From: CAWCDJ01 sp963794265
GTDB lineage: Bacteria > Acidobacteriota > Terriglobia > Bryobacterales > Bryobacteraceae
Direction: 5' to 3'
DNA: 64,000 bases
Assembly (NCBI GenBank): GCA_963794265.1
Contig: CAWCDJ010000007.1
Span: 62,001 to 126,000 of the forward strand
The position numbers and the translations under genes are program-made. Below the pieces are notes generated by a model. The model saw only the letters and a list, made by a program, of their open reading frames with translations. It was not told the DNA's origin and did no database searches. How positions within the stretch are numbered: the first letter of the stretch is position 1; the number at the start of each line of letters is the position of its first letter. Below are positions 32,544 to 41,650 of this stretch, piece after piece.

Positions 32544-33662
32544 TTAGGATTTCTCACAAATGCGGCCGTCGCGGTTCAGCCGCAAACGGCTGCCGCGCCA
32601 GTCCACATGCTGCCCGAAGGCTCCTGCCAGCCAGACGGCGAAACCGAACAGATCCCGCAGGGGAATCAACCAGAAATCCCTCAAGGTTTTTCGGTCCTTC
32701 AGGATCACCGCGCCAACCACCACTCCGGCAACCACCCGGACCCCCAGGGCAATCGCTCCGGCCCACGGTTGTCCCGCGGCGAAAGCCACCAGCGACCACA
32801 GGCTCGCCTGGGTGACCACATATCCGTAATATCCCGCGGGCCGGGAAACCCGGATGGTGCGCGACCAGCGCAACTGGTGGCGCCAGGTTTGTACCCAGGT
32901 CTCCGCCCCCAGATTCGTTTCCACCACCACCGGGGCGAAGACCACGCGCTGGCCCAGGGCGGAGATGCTGCTTCCCAGGTGGTAATCGTCCGCCAGATAT
33001 CCGGAGATCGCTTCGAAGCCGCCGATTTGCCCCAGTGTCTCGGCGCGGAAGACCATTGTGGACCCCAGCGCGAACTCCGCGACGCCCAGCAGGCGCGCCA
33101 CCAGAATGCTGGGAGTGAATTCCGTGGCGATACCGAGCGCCTCGGCGCGCGCCGCCGGCGACCCGGCCGCGGCGCGGTAGAGACACGTGACCAGACCGAT
33201 TTCGGGGTCCACCAGGGGCGCGGTCACGGCCTCCAGGTATCCCGGGTCAACCAGGATGTCGCTGTCGTTCACCAGCAGCAGGGGGTGGCGGGCATGCCTG
33301 GCCAGTTCCACCAGCACACCGACCTTCGCGTTCGGCGTTCGGGCGGCGGCGATGTGGACGGAGATGGGCACGTTCGGATAGGCGCATTGAAGTCGCCCGA
33401 TATCATCTAGGGCCGGGTCCGCAGCGTCGCTGACTCCGAACAGGATCTCAAATTGCGGGTATTTCTGGCAGGCATGCGAGACGATCGCCTCGTAGAACCT
33501 GGGGTCGCGTCCGTGCACCGGTTTCAGGATGGATACCGGCTGGAAATCCGGCCGGGCGGTTTTGCAATTGCGCCGGGCTCTCCGGTTCCAGCGCAGCGCG
33601 GCTACCAGGGCCAGAAAATAATAGCAGGCCGCCGCCCATGCAGGAGCCGCCAGCCAGGTCAC
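32544..33662 (-). CDS. hpnI: HpnI-like hopanoid/ceramide-type glycosyltransferase (GT21)
   Basis: A 372-residue GT2/GT21-type membrane glycosyltransferase: VSILKPVHGRDP, EILFGVSDAADP, the DxD-like NDSDILVDPGYL, ADDYHLG and the QLRWSRT motif ((Q/R)xxRW) followed by C-terminal membrane helices. HpnI adds N-acetylglucosamine to bacteriohopanetetrol; ceramide glucosyltransferases are the nearest alternative. The presence of an HpnJ-like gene in the same operon favours HpnI. The GTG at 33662 overlaps the preceding stop as GTGA, which fixes the start better than the longer frame. Confidence 0.8.
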   Translation of the reverse strand: MTWLAAPAWAAACYYFLALVAALRWNRRARRNCKTARPDFQPVSILKPVHGRDPRFYEAIVSHACQKYPQFEILFGVSDAADPALDDIGRLQCAYPNVPISVHIAAARTPNAKVGVLVELARHARHPLLLVNDSDILVDPGYLEAVTAPLVDPEIGLVTCLYRAAAGSPAARAEALGIATEFTPSILVARLLGVAEFALGSTMVFRAETLGQIGGFEAISGYLADDYHLGSSISALGQRVVFAPVVVETNLGAETWVQTWRHQLRWSRTIRVSRPAGYYGYVVTQASLWSLVAFAAGQPWAGAIALGVRVVAGVVVGAVILKDRKTLRDFWLIPLRDLFGFAVWLAGAFGQHVDWRGSRLRLNRDGRICEKS

Positions 33663-34021
33663 AGCGAGACCAGCACCACGCCGCAGATGACCAGCGAAGC
33701 GCCGGCCCAGCGCAGCCACGTGACCCGCTCTTTGAGGATGTACTTGGCCAGAACTGTTTCGAGAACGCAAGTCACCGCCGTAGCCGGCACGGCGAAGCTC
33801 AGTTCACTGACGGTCAGAAGGCCCAGGTACGCGAAAAAGGAGACCGCCATGGCGGCCACCGACCCGATCACGTACCGGTTGCGCACCAGCAGCGCCGCGG
33901 CCCGGCGCAGCGCGCCCGGACGAAAATCGTGAATCTCCCCGTGATGCCGCATCCCCATCGCCTGCAGCACTTCTCCGATCGTGGTCGCGGCCACAACCAC
34001 GCCGATGAGCAGCCATTTCAT
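33659..34021 (-). CDS. EamA-type half transporter (four helices)
   Basis: A 120-residue protein of four hydrophobic helices, one EamA repeat, ending TWLRWAGASLVICGVVLVSL. Full EamA transporters have ten helices in two repeats; here two separate genes each encode one repeat, as in the SMR-like ArnE/ArnF flippase pair. Start and stop overlap both neighbours by 4 nt. Its place between hpnI and hpnJ suggests a transport or flipping role for a hopanoid or lipid-linked sugar; this is inference. Confidence 0.8.
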   Translation of the reverse strand: MKWLLIGVVVAATTIGEVLQAMGMRHHGEIHDFRPGALRRAAALLVRNRYVIGSVAAMAVSFFAYLGLLTVSELSFAVPATAVTCVLETVLAKYILKERVTWLRWAGASLVICGVVLVSL

Positions 34022-34440
34022 CGGCTGGCTCCGCCGGCTTTCGTCCGCGGCTCCACGCTTTGCGGCGCGCTGTAGCCGCTCACCAGCGCCACTCCGGCCA
34101 TGATCAGGACGATCCCGGCCCAGCGCGTGGCGGTGATTTCCTCATGCAGGAGCACTTTCCCCGCCAGAGCCACCAGCACGTAGCCGACGGAGGTAACCGG
34201 GAGCACGTAACTGAGGTCCGCCCAACTGAGCAGCGCCATCCGCGAGAGCAGCCAGAGAATCAGGAGCAGCACGCCCGCCGAAACCCAGGGACGGAACAGC
34301 ACCGTGATATAGGCAAGCGGCGTGGCCAGTTGCGTCGGCATACCGCGCTTCAGAAAAAAATTCCCGGATACGTTGCTCAGCACCACCACCGTGGCGCAGG
34401 CCCACGTCTTGAGTCGCAGGCGCGCGGATTCGGTCGTCAT
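34018..34440 (-). CDS. EamA-type half transporter (second subunit)
   Basis: A 140-residue four-helix membrane protein with an N-terminal helix (TWACATVVVLSNVSGNFFL) and the EamA end signature TATRWAGIVLIMAGVALVSGY. It shares the repeat pattern of the 120-residue neighbour but is clearly diverged from it, as expected for a heterodimer. It overlaps that gene by 4 nt (ATGA) and follows hpnJ after 6 bp. The Pro/Lys tail is not hydrophobic. Confidence 0.8.
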   Translation of the reverse strand: MTTESARLRLKTWACATVVVLSNVSGNFFLKRGMPTQLATPLAYITVLFRPWVSAGVLLLILWLLSRMALLSWADLSYVLPVTSVGYVLVALAGKVLLHEEITATRWAGIVLIMAGVALVSGYSAPQSVEPRTKAGGASR

Positions 34441-34446
34441 CCGGCG

Positions 34447-35916
34447 TCAGTCGCCACTGCCGGCGGGGGCGGGCGCGGCTTTCGCGGCGGCCTTATGTTC
34501 GGCGACGAAGCGCCTGCGCTTGGAGCGCAACGCCATGTATTCGCGCGCCTCTTTCATGAGGCGCCGCCGGTCGTCGGCATCGAACATGGCATTTTTCACG
34601 ATGCGCCAGACCACCCGCGGCCGGAAGAAGTATTCCCCGTAGAAACGCTCCACCCACTCCACCAGTTCGCCGCGGTCGAGCCCGGGATAGATGATATTGG
34701 GAAGCTGATGGCCGGTCTCGTCGGTCATCGAGTCGATCGTGATCAGATCGTTCTTCTTGACGTAATCGTAGAATTCGGTGCCCGGATAGGGATGGGCGAT
34801 CGACACCTGGATGGTGTCGGTATCCAGCCGCTTGGCGAAATCGATGGTCTTGCGGATGCTCTCGCGGCTTTCCCCGGGCAGCCCGATGATGTAGTCGCCG
34901 TGAACGATCAGGCCGAGCTTTTTGCAGTTGTCCGTGAAACGCTGCGCCATCTCCACCGTGGCGCCCTTCTTGATGTTCTTCAGAATTTGCGGATCGCCGG
35001 ATTCGTACCCCACGATCAGCAGCCGGCAGCCGGCTTCCTTCATCGCCTTGAGCGTGTCGTAATCGGTGGTGACCCGCGAGGTGCACGACCACGTGAACTT
35101 CAGCGGCTTCAGCTTCCCGCACAGCTCGATGGTCCGCTCTTTGCGGTAATTGAACGTGTCGTCGTCGAAGAAGATCTCTTTGACATTGGGGAACTGCTCG
35201 AGGGCGTAGCGCACTTCATTAGCCACGTCGCCGCTCGACCGCAGCCGCCAGCGGTGGCCCGAGTGAGTCTGCGGCCAGAGACAGAAGGTGCACAAGGCCG
35301 GGCATCCGCGCGAGGTGTACAGCGAGATAAACGGGTTCAGCAGGAACGGGACATTGTAGCGGGTGATGTCGAGGTCGCGCTTATAGGTTTTCGTCACCCA
35401 GGGCAACTCATCCAGGTTCTCGATAGCCGGCCCTTCCGGATTGTTGACCACCTGCCCGTTCTTGCGGAAGCTCACGCCCGGCAGTTCTTCGAGCGGCTTG
35501 CCTTTGGCGTAGTCGGCAATCTGGTAGTCGAACTCGCGGCGCACCACGAAATCGATGGCGCTCGTGCCGAGCAGGGTCTTCTCCGGCTCGGTGGTTACGG
35601 GCGGCCCGACGAAGGCCACCTTCAGCTTCGGGTTGGCATCCTTCATCATCCCGGCCATCTTCGCGTCCACGTGAAACCCGGGAGTGGAGGTGTAAAGTAC
35701 GAGCAGTTCGAAATCCGGCGCCATGGCCACCGTTTGCTCGATCGAAATCCCGTGCGGAGGCGCATCGACGACCTTGCTGTCGGCCAGCATGCCTGCCGGA
35801 TAGCAGAGCCACACGGGATACCAGTACGACTCGATTTCCCGCGATGCCGGCCAGCGCGAACTTGCGCCGCCGTCGAAGCCCTCGAAAGATGGGGGATTCA
35901 GAAACAGCGTTCTCAT
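34447..35916 (-). CDS. hpnJ: HpnJ-like B12-binding radical SAM enzyme
   Basis: A 489-residue radical SAM enzyme with an N-terminal cobalamin-binding-like domain (MRTLFLNPPSFEGFDGGASS; VDAPPHGISIE) and the iron-sulfur motif SRGCPALCTFCLWP (C-x3-C-x2-C). DDDTFNYRKERT and YIIGLPGESRESI follow. The whole pattern matches HpnJ, which contracts a sugar to the cyclitol ring of bacteriohopanetetrol cyclitol ether. ATG 35916 is preceded by GGAGAG. hpnK (deacetylase) and squalene-hopene genes are not in this window, so the pathway is only partly local. Confidence 0.85.
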   Translation of the reverse strand: MRTLFLNPPSFEGFDGGASSRWPASREIESYWYPVWLCYPAGMLADSKVVDAPPHGISIEQTVAMAPDFELLVLYTSTPGFHVDAKMAGMMKDANPKLKVAFVGPPVTTEPEKTLLGTSAIDFVVRREFDYQIADYAKGKPLEELPGVSFRKNGQVVNNPEGPAIENLDELPWVTKTYKRDLDITRYNVPFLLNPFISLYTSRGCPALCTFCLWPQTHSGHRWRLRSSGDVANEVRYALEQFPNVKEIFFDDDTFNYRKERTIELCGKLKPLKFTWSCTSRVTTDYDTLKAMKEAGCRLLIVGYESGDPQILKNIKKGATVEMAQRFTDNCKKLGLIVHGDYIIGLPGESRESIRKTIDFAKRLDTDTIQVSIAHPYPGTEFYDYVKKNDLITIDSMTDETGHQLPNIIYPGLDRGELVEWVERFYGEYFFRPRVVWRIVKNAMFDADDRRRLMKEAREYMALRSKRRRFVAEHKAAAKAAPAPAGSGD

Positions 35917-35965
35917 GTGCTCTCCGTTGCCGCGGACTTCCCCCGCCGGAAGCCCCTGGTTAACG

Positions 35966-36682
35966 CTACTGGTCTTCGCTATCTCCGAGCGCATCGCGCT
36001 TCGGGTTGTCGATGGAAAAATTGCTGAAATCGATGGTCAGCTCCGCCTTGCCCACCAGCCGCGTGTCGACGACGCTCTGTACTTGCAGGGGGACCGAGAT
36101 TCCATTGCGAATCTCGTACTTCCGGACGAATGCCACCTTCTTGATGAGTATCGAGGGGCTTTTCACCAGGCGGCCGGATTCCTGGACCCGCAAGTAGGTC
36201 GCGGAGTCGATCCACAGCTCGCCCTTGTAATAACCTAGTGCCTTTTTCTTTGGAGAAACTTCGAACACGTAGGATGGACGCCCGTCCAGTTCCCGTTCGA
36301 ATTTATATTTGAATTTGTAGTTTTCCGGGGTTACCGACAGAGAAACCGCCTGGTTCCTCTGGGATTCCGCTTCGGCGGATAAATAGCGGGCGATGACTTC
36401 CCGCTTGACCGTGTTATCCCCCTCGAACTTGAGGGCTTCGTAAGTGATCCTGCCCAGCGCGGAGATGCGGCGCAGGGCGTGCAGGCGTCCGTGCTTCCTG
36501 AGTTTGGGGAGTGTGCCTGCAATGTCCACATCCATCGACGCGCTCTTCACCGATTGTGCCTGTGTTCGCGAAGCTTCGCAGTAATTCCGAACGATTGTGT
36601 CCGGTGCCTCCAGGGAGGACGCGGCAATCAACGGCAGGCAGAGTAATGTGGATAGCGAGAGAACGCGCAGCTTCAAGTGCAC
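35966..36682 (-). CDS. Secreted LolA-like/outer-membrane lipoprotein-sorting type protein
   Basis: A 238-residue protein with signal peptide (LRVLSLSTLLCLPLIAASS) and a mostly beta structure: repeated strands such as NYKFKYKFERELDGRPSYVF, YYKGELWIDSATYLRVQESG and EIRNGISVPLQVQSVVDTRL. This is the half-barrel pattern of LolA/LolB-like and DUF4292-type proteins. It lies upstream of hpnJ in the same direction with a 49-bp gap, so it may be co-transcribed and could carry a lipid, perhaps a hopanoid. The function is inferred only from fold resemblance. Confidence 0.6.
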   Translation of the reverse strand: MHLKLRVLSLSTLLCLPLIAASSLEAPDTIVRNYCEASRTQAQSVKSASMDVDIAGTLPKLRKHGRLHALRRISALGRITYEALKFEGDNTVKREVIARYLSAEAESQRNQAVSLSVTPENYKFKYKFERELDGRPSYVFEVSPKKKALGYYKGELWIDSATYLRVQESGRLVKSPSILIKKVAFVRKYEIRNGISVPLQVQSVVDTRLVGKAELTIDFSNFSIDNPKRDALGDSEDQ

Positions 36683-36878
36683 CGACCCCGAACCAAGAGA
36701 ATAACCTAGAATCTTTCAGTCTAGCAGTAACCCCCTTCCTTCGGCAATTCGGAGTTCCTTCGCGGGAATCGAGAAAATTGAGGGTTTCGCCCGATTGAAT
36801 TGCTGTGTCCGGACGCCGGTGCTTCGGCATTGGAACCCGAATAATGCCGCCCCAATCCGGTGGTGCTACGCTTGGGTC

Positions 36879-39632
36879 ATGGAACCATATCAGATCGAAC
36901 GCGGCGGCAAACGAACTGTGCCTATCGGCCGGATCAGCATCATAGCCGCGATTGTGGTGCTGCTGCTCAGCGCCCGCTCGATCGCCTCCTACGCCATCGA
37001 GATCGCCTGGTGGAAGGAGCTTGGCCAGTTCCACACCTGGTTGAGCATGTTGTACTACGGCCTCGCGCCGGTGGCGGCGGCCACCTTGCTGGCTTTCGGC
37101 GTACTGTGGCTGGCACATGCCCGCGCCCTCAAATTTGCGGGCACCGGCCTGCGTGAGCATCGGGTCTATTTCTGGGTCTCGGCGGCCGCCCTGCTCCTGC
37201 TCGGGTACCTGATTGCGGCTTCGGCCATCGATACCTGGACGGTGGTGCGGTTTGCCGGGTCGCGTGGGCTGCCGCTATCGGCTACAGCGTGGCACGACGC
37301 CGTATTTCTCAAACCGCTTTCCTTCTACCTGTTCGACCTGCCGTTCTACCTGATGCTGCGCAGCTACGTGCTCGCGCTGGTGATCTTCTGCATCCTGGTC
37401 TACTGGATTGCGGCGCGCGCCTGGCAGCTTCGCTACCGCTTTCCGGACCTGCGCCAGGCGCACGAGATCGACCCGGGTTTCTTTCGCCTGGAAGGCGGCC
37501 TCGAGTCGAAGTTCCTGCGCGGCGCGGCGGTGGTCCTGCTGCTGGCCCTGGCGGCGCGCTTCTTCCTAGGCCGCTACGAAATGGTGTACAACCAGCACGG
37601 CTCGTTTCTGGTGGGCATCGATTGGGTGGATCAGAAGGTCGCCCTGCCACTGCAATGGCTGATGATTTTCGCCTGCCTGGCGGCCGCGGCGTTCGTCTGG
37701 GCCGGCCGCTGGCTGCTGGCCGGGTCCATGGCCATAGCGGTGGTGGTGGCGTTCATTCTGCCCCCAGCCGTGAGCGCGCTTTACGTCCGCCCCAACGAGA
37801 TCTCGCTCGAGCGGCCTTACATCGACACTCACATTCATGCCACCCTCAGCGCGTTCGGGCTCGAGAAGAACATGCAGGAGATCGATTTCAAGGCCCATCC
37901 CAACGCCCCCATCGACGTAGCCGAGAACCGGCCCCTGCTCGGCAACGTCCGGCTCTGGGACGACAAGCCGTACCACGATACGATCACGCAGCTGCAGGCC
38001 CTGAGGACGTATTACGCCTTTCACGATAGCGACGTGGACCGCTACACCATCGACGGCCAATACAAACAGGTGCTGCTCTCGCCGCGCGAGCTCGATATCA
38101 GCCAGTTGCCGGATGCGCGCGCCAACTGGATCAACCCGGCGTTTATCTACACCCACGGCTATGGGCTGGTGCTGTCGGAGGTGAGCAAGATGACCAGCGA
38201 CGGGCTGCCGGAGTTGCTGATCGACAACGCTCCGCCGGACGTGCATACCAACAGCCTGAAGATCACGCGCCCCGAGGTCTACTACGGCGAGATCACGCAC
38301 GAACCGGTATTCGTGAACACGGCCCAAAAGGAGTTCAACTATCCTTCGGGCGAGAAGAATGCCTATTCGAAGTACGAGGGCAGGGGCGGGTTTCCGATTT
38401 CTTCGTTCCCCATGCGGCTGGCCGCGTCCATCGACGAAGGCGAGCCCAACATCATGCTGACCGACTACCTGACTCCGAACAGCCGCATGATGATCCACCG
38501 CAAAGTTCTCGACCGCCTGAATACCCTCGCCGGCTTCCTCTCATGGGATTCGGACCCTTACATGGTGATCACCGATTCGGGAAAACTGGTCTGGATCGTG
38601 GACGGCTATACCACCTCCGACGCCCATCCCTATTCGCGCGCCGTCAATGTGGCGGATATGGGCAGCGTGAATTACATTCGCAACGCGGTGAAAGCCACGG
38701 TGGATGCCTACGACGGCGAAACGCATCTTTACGTATTCGCGCCCGACGACCCGATCATCGCCTCCTACCAGAAGCTCTTTCCCCAGTTGTTCCAGCCGGA
38801 ATCGGAGATGCCCGCGGACCTGCGCCGGCATACGCGCTATCCCGAAACCATGTTCCGCGTCCAGGCCGAAATCTACCGGACCTATCACATGCTCGACCCC
38901 CAGTCCTTCTACAACAAGGAGGATGTGTGGGACGTGGCGCTGCACTCATCCGATCAGGAAAACGCCTCTGTCCCGGTCACTCCGACCTATCTCATGGCGA
39001 CGCTGCCGGGCGAGAGCCAGCCCGAGTTCCTGCTGATGATCCCCTACACGCCGCACAACAAGAACAACCTGATTGGCCTTCTGGCGGCCCGTTGCGACGG
39101 TTCACACCTGGGCGAGTTGTCCACCTGGCTGCTGTCGAAGCAGGAACTGATTCCCGGCCCCATGAACATCTCGGCCTACATCAATCAGGACCAGAACATT
39201 TCGAAGGACCTGACCCTGTGGAACCAGCAGGGCTCGCACGTAATTCGCGGGAAGATTCTGGTGCTGCCGATGGGAAATACCTTCCTCTACGTGCAGCCCA
39301 TCTACATTCAATCGACCGAAGCCAGCATGCCGCAGTTGAAGAAGGTGGTGCTGGCGGTAGGCAACCGGTTGATCTATTCCGACACCTACGATGGGGCGCT
39401 GGCGCAGCTATCTTCGGGCGCTCAGCAACTGGTGCAGGAGGCAACTTCGTCCGCCGCCCCGGCTGTTACGGGCGCAGCGTCGCCGCCGCCGGCTGCCGGT
39501 GCTCCGGGAGCCGACCAGCGCCTGCAGGCGGTCCGCGACCACCTGCGCAAATACCAGGAATTCGCCGCCCAGGGCCATTGGGCCGAAGCCGGCAAGGAAT
39601 TGGAAGCGATCGAAGCGGAAGTAAAGAAGTAA
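36879..39632 (+). CDS. UPF0182 family large membrane protein
   Basis: A 917-residue protein of the UPF0182 (COG1615) family. Seven hydrophobic helices occupy the first 290 residues (from RISIIAAIVVLLLSARSIASY), then a large soluble part with diagnostic strings such as DEGEPNIMLTDYL, GFLSWDSDPYMVI, FPQLFQPESEMPADLRRHTRYPE and YIQSTEASMPQLKKVVLAVG. No function is known for the family. The C-terminal 70 residues add an Ala/Pro-rich linker and a helix. ATG 36879 gives the normal start; no clear Shine-Dalgarno is present. Confidence 0.93.
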   Translation: MEPYQIERGGKRTVPIGRISIIAAIVVLLLSARSIASYAIEIAWWKELGQFHTWLSMLYYGLAPVAAATLLAFGVLWLAHARALKFAGTGLREHRVYFWVSAAALLLLGYLIAASAIDTWTVVRFAGSRGLPLSATAWHDAVFLKPLSFYLFDLPFYLMLRSYVLALVIFCILVYWIAARAWQLRYRFPDLRQAHEIDPGFFRLEGGLESKFLRGAAVVLLLALAARFFLGRYEMVYNQHGSFLVGIDWVDQKVALPLQWLMIFACLAAAAFVWAGRWLLAGSMAIAVVVAFILPPAVSALYVRPNEISLERPYIDTHIHATLSAFGLEKNMQEIDFKAHPNAPIDVAENRPLLGNVRLWDDKPYHDTITQLQALRTYYAFHDSDVDRYTIDGQYKQVLLSPRELDISQLPDARANWINPAFIYTHGYGLVLSEVSKMTSDGLPELLIDNAPPDVHTNSLKITRPEVYYGEITHEPVFVNTAQKEFNYPSGEKNAYSKYEGRGGFPISSFPMRLAASIDEGEPNIMLTDYLTPNSRMMIHRKVLDRLNTLAGFLSWDSDPYMVITDSGKLVWIVDGYTTSDAHPYSRAVNVADMGSVNYIRNAVKATVDAYDGETHLYVFAPDDPIIASYQKLFPQLFQPESEMPADLRRHTRYPETMFRVQAEIYRTYHMLDPQSFYNKEDVWDVALHSSDQENASVPVTPTYLMATLPGESQPEFLLMIPYTPHNKNNLIGLLAARCDGSHLGELSTWLLSKQELIPGPMNISAYINQDQNISKDLTLWNQQGSHVIRGKILVLPMGNTFLYVQPIYIQSTEASMPQLKKVVLAVGNRLIYSDTYDGALAQLSSGAQQLVQEATSSAAPAVTGAASPPPAAGAPGADQRLQAVRDHLRKYQEFAAQGHWAEAGKELEAIEAEVKK

Positions 39633-39643
39633 GGGATTTGGAT

Positions 39644-39720
<77 letters not shown>

Positions 39721-40033
39721 ATCAAGATCCAAGTGTAGCAAACGATCCCGGACGAGCGAAGTTCCGCCATTCCGGATCCAATTTTGGGGTACTTACCTGA
39801 ATATCCAATTGTGGAAAACCCACCCCGCGTCAGGGGCCGAAACAGGTGTTCGCCGGAGTACTTTGGAAAACCCTACCGATTCGGCTAACTCCCCGTGGAT
39901 CAAGTGCCTGCCGGAATGCTGCGGATTGGTTCAAAGCGTTGTAAGTTGCTTTTTTCACAGTACTTTCATCTTTCCGAAACGCACTTTCCCTCAGAGTTTT
40001 CCACAGAAGCTGTGGGTTTCCCGATAACTACTA
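39721..40033. other. Non-coding region between tRNA-Met and hflX
   Basis: No gene is seen in these 313 bases, which are less GC-rich than their surroundings. They contain the tRNA promoter and three strings that fit the loose DnaA-box pattern TTWTNCACA: TGTGGAAAA (39810-39818), TTTTTCACA (39950-39958) and TTTTCCACA (39998-40006). The last is followed by a small inverted repeat CCACAG-aag-CTGTGG. Confidence 0.5.
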
Positions 40034-41299
40034 CTAACGGGTGCTCAGACGCCGCTTCAGGGATTCGGGAATGTCCGCCTCGACCTCGCAACTGCCGTCG
40101 TCCCGGTAGCGCGTCGCGAGTACCCGCCCGAATTCGTGCAGCAGAGCGAGTGCGGCTCCATCTCCCGGGGCCAACTCCAGATTCGCGCGGACAATCGGGT
40201 CGAGCGGCAGGAGTTCGTCGATGGTGGCCAGCAGGCGGTCGAGTCCCTCGCCGGTGCGCGCGGAGAGGGCCACGGCGCGGGTATCCTGGTGCCCGGCGGA
40301 GTCGCCCAGCAGGCGCCGCTGGATGGTCTCGAAATCGGCTTCCGCCACGGGCAGCAGATCTATCTTGTTCACGACCAGAATCTGCGGAATGGCCGCCGCG
40401 CCAATCTCCGCGAGTACCTTCAGCACATGCGCCGTGTGCTCCGCGGCGGATGGCGAGTGGACGTCCACCACGTGCAGAACGAGCGCGGCTTCCGTGACTT
40501 CCTCCAGGGTGGCGCGGAAAGCCTTCACCAGGGTGGTGGGGAGGTTCCGGATGAAGCCGACCGTGTCGCTCAGGAGGACCCGGCGGCGCGACGGCAGATC
40601 GAGCGGCCGCACCGTGGGGTCGAGGGTGGCGAACATGCGGGCGTCCGCCAGCACTCCGGCGCGCGTCAGACGGTTGAAGAGTGTGGATTTGCCGGCATTC
40701 GTGTAGCCTGCCAGCGCCAGCGTGGCCAGCGGAACGGCGCCGCGGCGGCGGCGGTGCAGGGCGCGGCCGGCGCGCACGCTTTCGAGGTCGTCTTCGATCT
40801 TCTTAATCCGCCGGGCGATGCGGCGGCGGTCCGTCTCCAGTTGGGTTTCGCCGGGTCCGCGCGTGCCGATGCCGCCTCCCAGGCGGGACATCTCCGTACC
40901 CCGGCCGCTCAATCGCGGCAGCAGGTAGTTCAATTGTGCCAGTTCCACCTGCATGCGGCCTTCGCGGGTGCGGGCGCGGGAAGCGAAGATATCCAGAATC
41001 AGTTGGGTACGGTCGATTACCTTAGTGTCGAGCGCCTTTTCGAGATTGCGCTGCTGGGTGGGGGTCAGGTCCTGGTCGAAGATGACCGCGTCGATAGCTT
41101 CCGCCCGCACCGCCGCCGCCAACTCGCCCACCTTGCCGCTGCCGACCAGCGTAGCGGCTTCTGGCGCGTTCCGAGCCTGGATGATCCGGCCGGCGACTTC
41201 GGCTCCCGCGCTGGCCGCCAGCTCAGCCAGTTCGTCCAGCGATTCTTCGGCCTCTCCCAGGGCTGCCCGCCCGGGGGATCCCCGCGCCTTCCATTCCAC
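40034..41299 (-). CDS. hflX: Ribosome-associated GTPase HflX
   Basis: The protein, 421 residues from GTG 41299, has the HflX N-terminal domain (GRIIQARNAPEAATLVGSGK), GGIGTRGPGETQLETDRR, and the GTPase motifs GYTNAGKST, SDTVGF and NKIDLLP. HflX splits stalled 70S ribosomes under stress. The start is problematic: the conserved first strand ERAILVGVE lies upstream of GTG 41299 in the same frame, but between it and the hfq stop (41342-41344) there is no ATG, GTG, TTG or CTG. Either a non-standard start or readthrough from hfq must be considered. Confidence 0.93.
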   Translation of the reverse strand: MEWKARGSPGRAALGEAEESLDELAELAASAGAEVAGRIIQARNAPEAATLVGSGKVGELAAAVRAEAIDAVIFDQDLTPTQQRNLEKALDTKVIDRTQLILDIFASRARTREGRMQVELAQLNYLLPRLSGRGTEMSRLGGGIGTRGPGETQLETDRRRIARRIKKIEDDLESVRAGRALHRRRRGAVPLATLALAGYTNAGKSTLFNRLTRAGVLADARMFATLDPTVRPLDLPSRRRVLLSDTVGFIRNLPTTLVKAFRATLEEVTEAALVLHVVDVHSPSAAEHTAHVLKVLAEIGAAAIPQILVVNKIDLLPVAEADFETIQRRLLGDSAGHQDTRAVALSARTGEGLDRLLATIDELLPLDPIVRANLELAPGDGAALALLHEFGRVLATRYRDDGSCEVEADIPESLKRRLSTR

Positions 41300-41341
41300 C
41301 CCGACGAGGATGGCCCGCTCGCGAGCAGGGTTAGGCGTGCG

Positions 41342-41650
41342 CTAGCCCTCCACGGATTCCGCGTGCACCGGTACCCCCGGCGCCGACGCGCCCGCCCCGC
41401 TCTGAGCGGCGGCCTGCGAGGTGTTGGAACTATAGGAGTGGGAGGATTTCGGCGTCACCACCGTCGAGATGGCATGCTTGAAAATCAGCTGCTCCTGGTT
41501 ATTGGTCTCGAGCACCAACGAATACTTGTCGAAGCTCTTGATTCGCCCGGAGAGCTTGACGCCGCTCATCAGATAAATCGTAAGCACAATCTTATCTTTG
41601 CGAGCGTTGTTCAAAAAGCTGTCTTGAATGTTTTGCGCCGGTTTTTCCAT
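41342..41650 (-). CDS. hfq: RNA chaperone Hfq
   Basis: A 102-residue Sm-like protein: NIQDSFLNNARKDKI, TIYLMSGVKLSGRIKSFDK (Sm1) and FKHAISTVV (Sm2; YKHAIS in E. coli). The core ends near residue 70 and is followed by a Ser/Ala/Gly-rich tail. Hfq hexamers pair small RNAs with messages. It reads in the same frame as hflX, 43 bp before it, and both lie downstream of a DksA-like gene. ATG 41650 is chosen for homology; the longer frame runs back into the neighbouring gene. Confidence 0.95.
   Translation of the reverse strand: MEKPAQNIQDSFLNNARKDKIVLTIYLMSGVKLSGRIKSFDKYSLVLETNNQEQLIFKHAISTVVTPKSSHSYSSNTSQAAAQSGAGASAPGVPVHAESVEG

Noticed and set aside
32469..33410. Open frame on the plus strand opposite hpnI
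   Set aside because: Composition of an antisense shadow; the glycosyltransferase motifs on the minus strand explain the region.
34060..36027. Long open frame (655 codons) on the plus strand
   Set aside because: It is antisense to the EamA genes and hpnJ, whose motifs are intact.
39781..40033. Replication origin
   Set aside because: The three DnaA-box-like strings are loose matches and no dnaA, dnaN or gidA gene is near.
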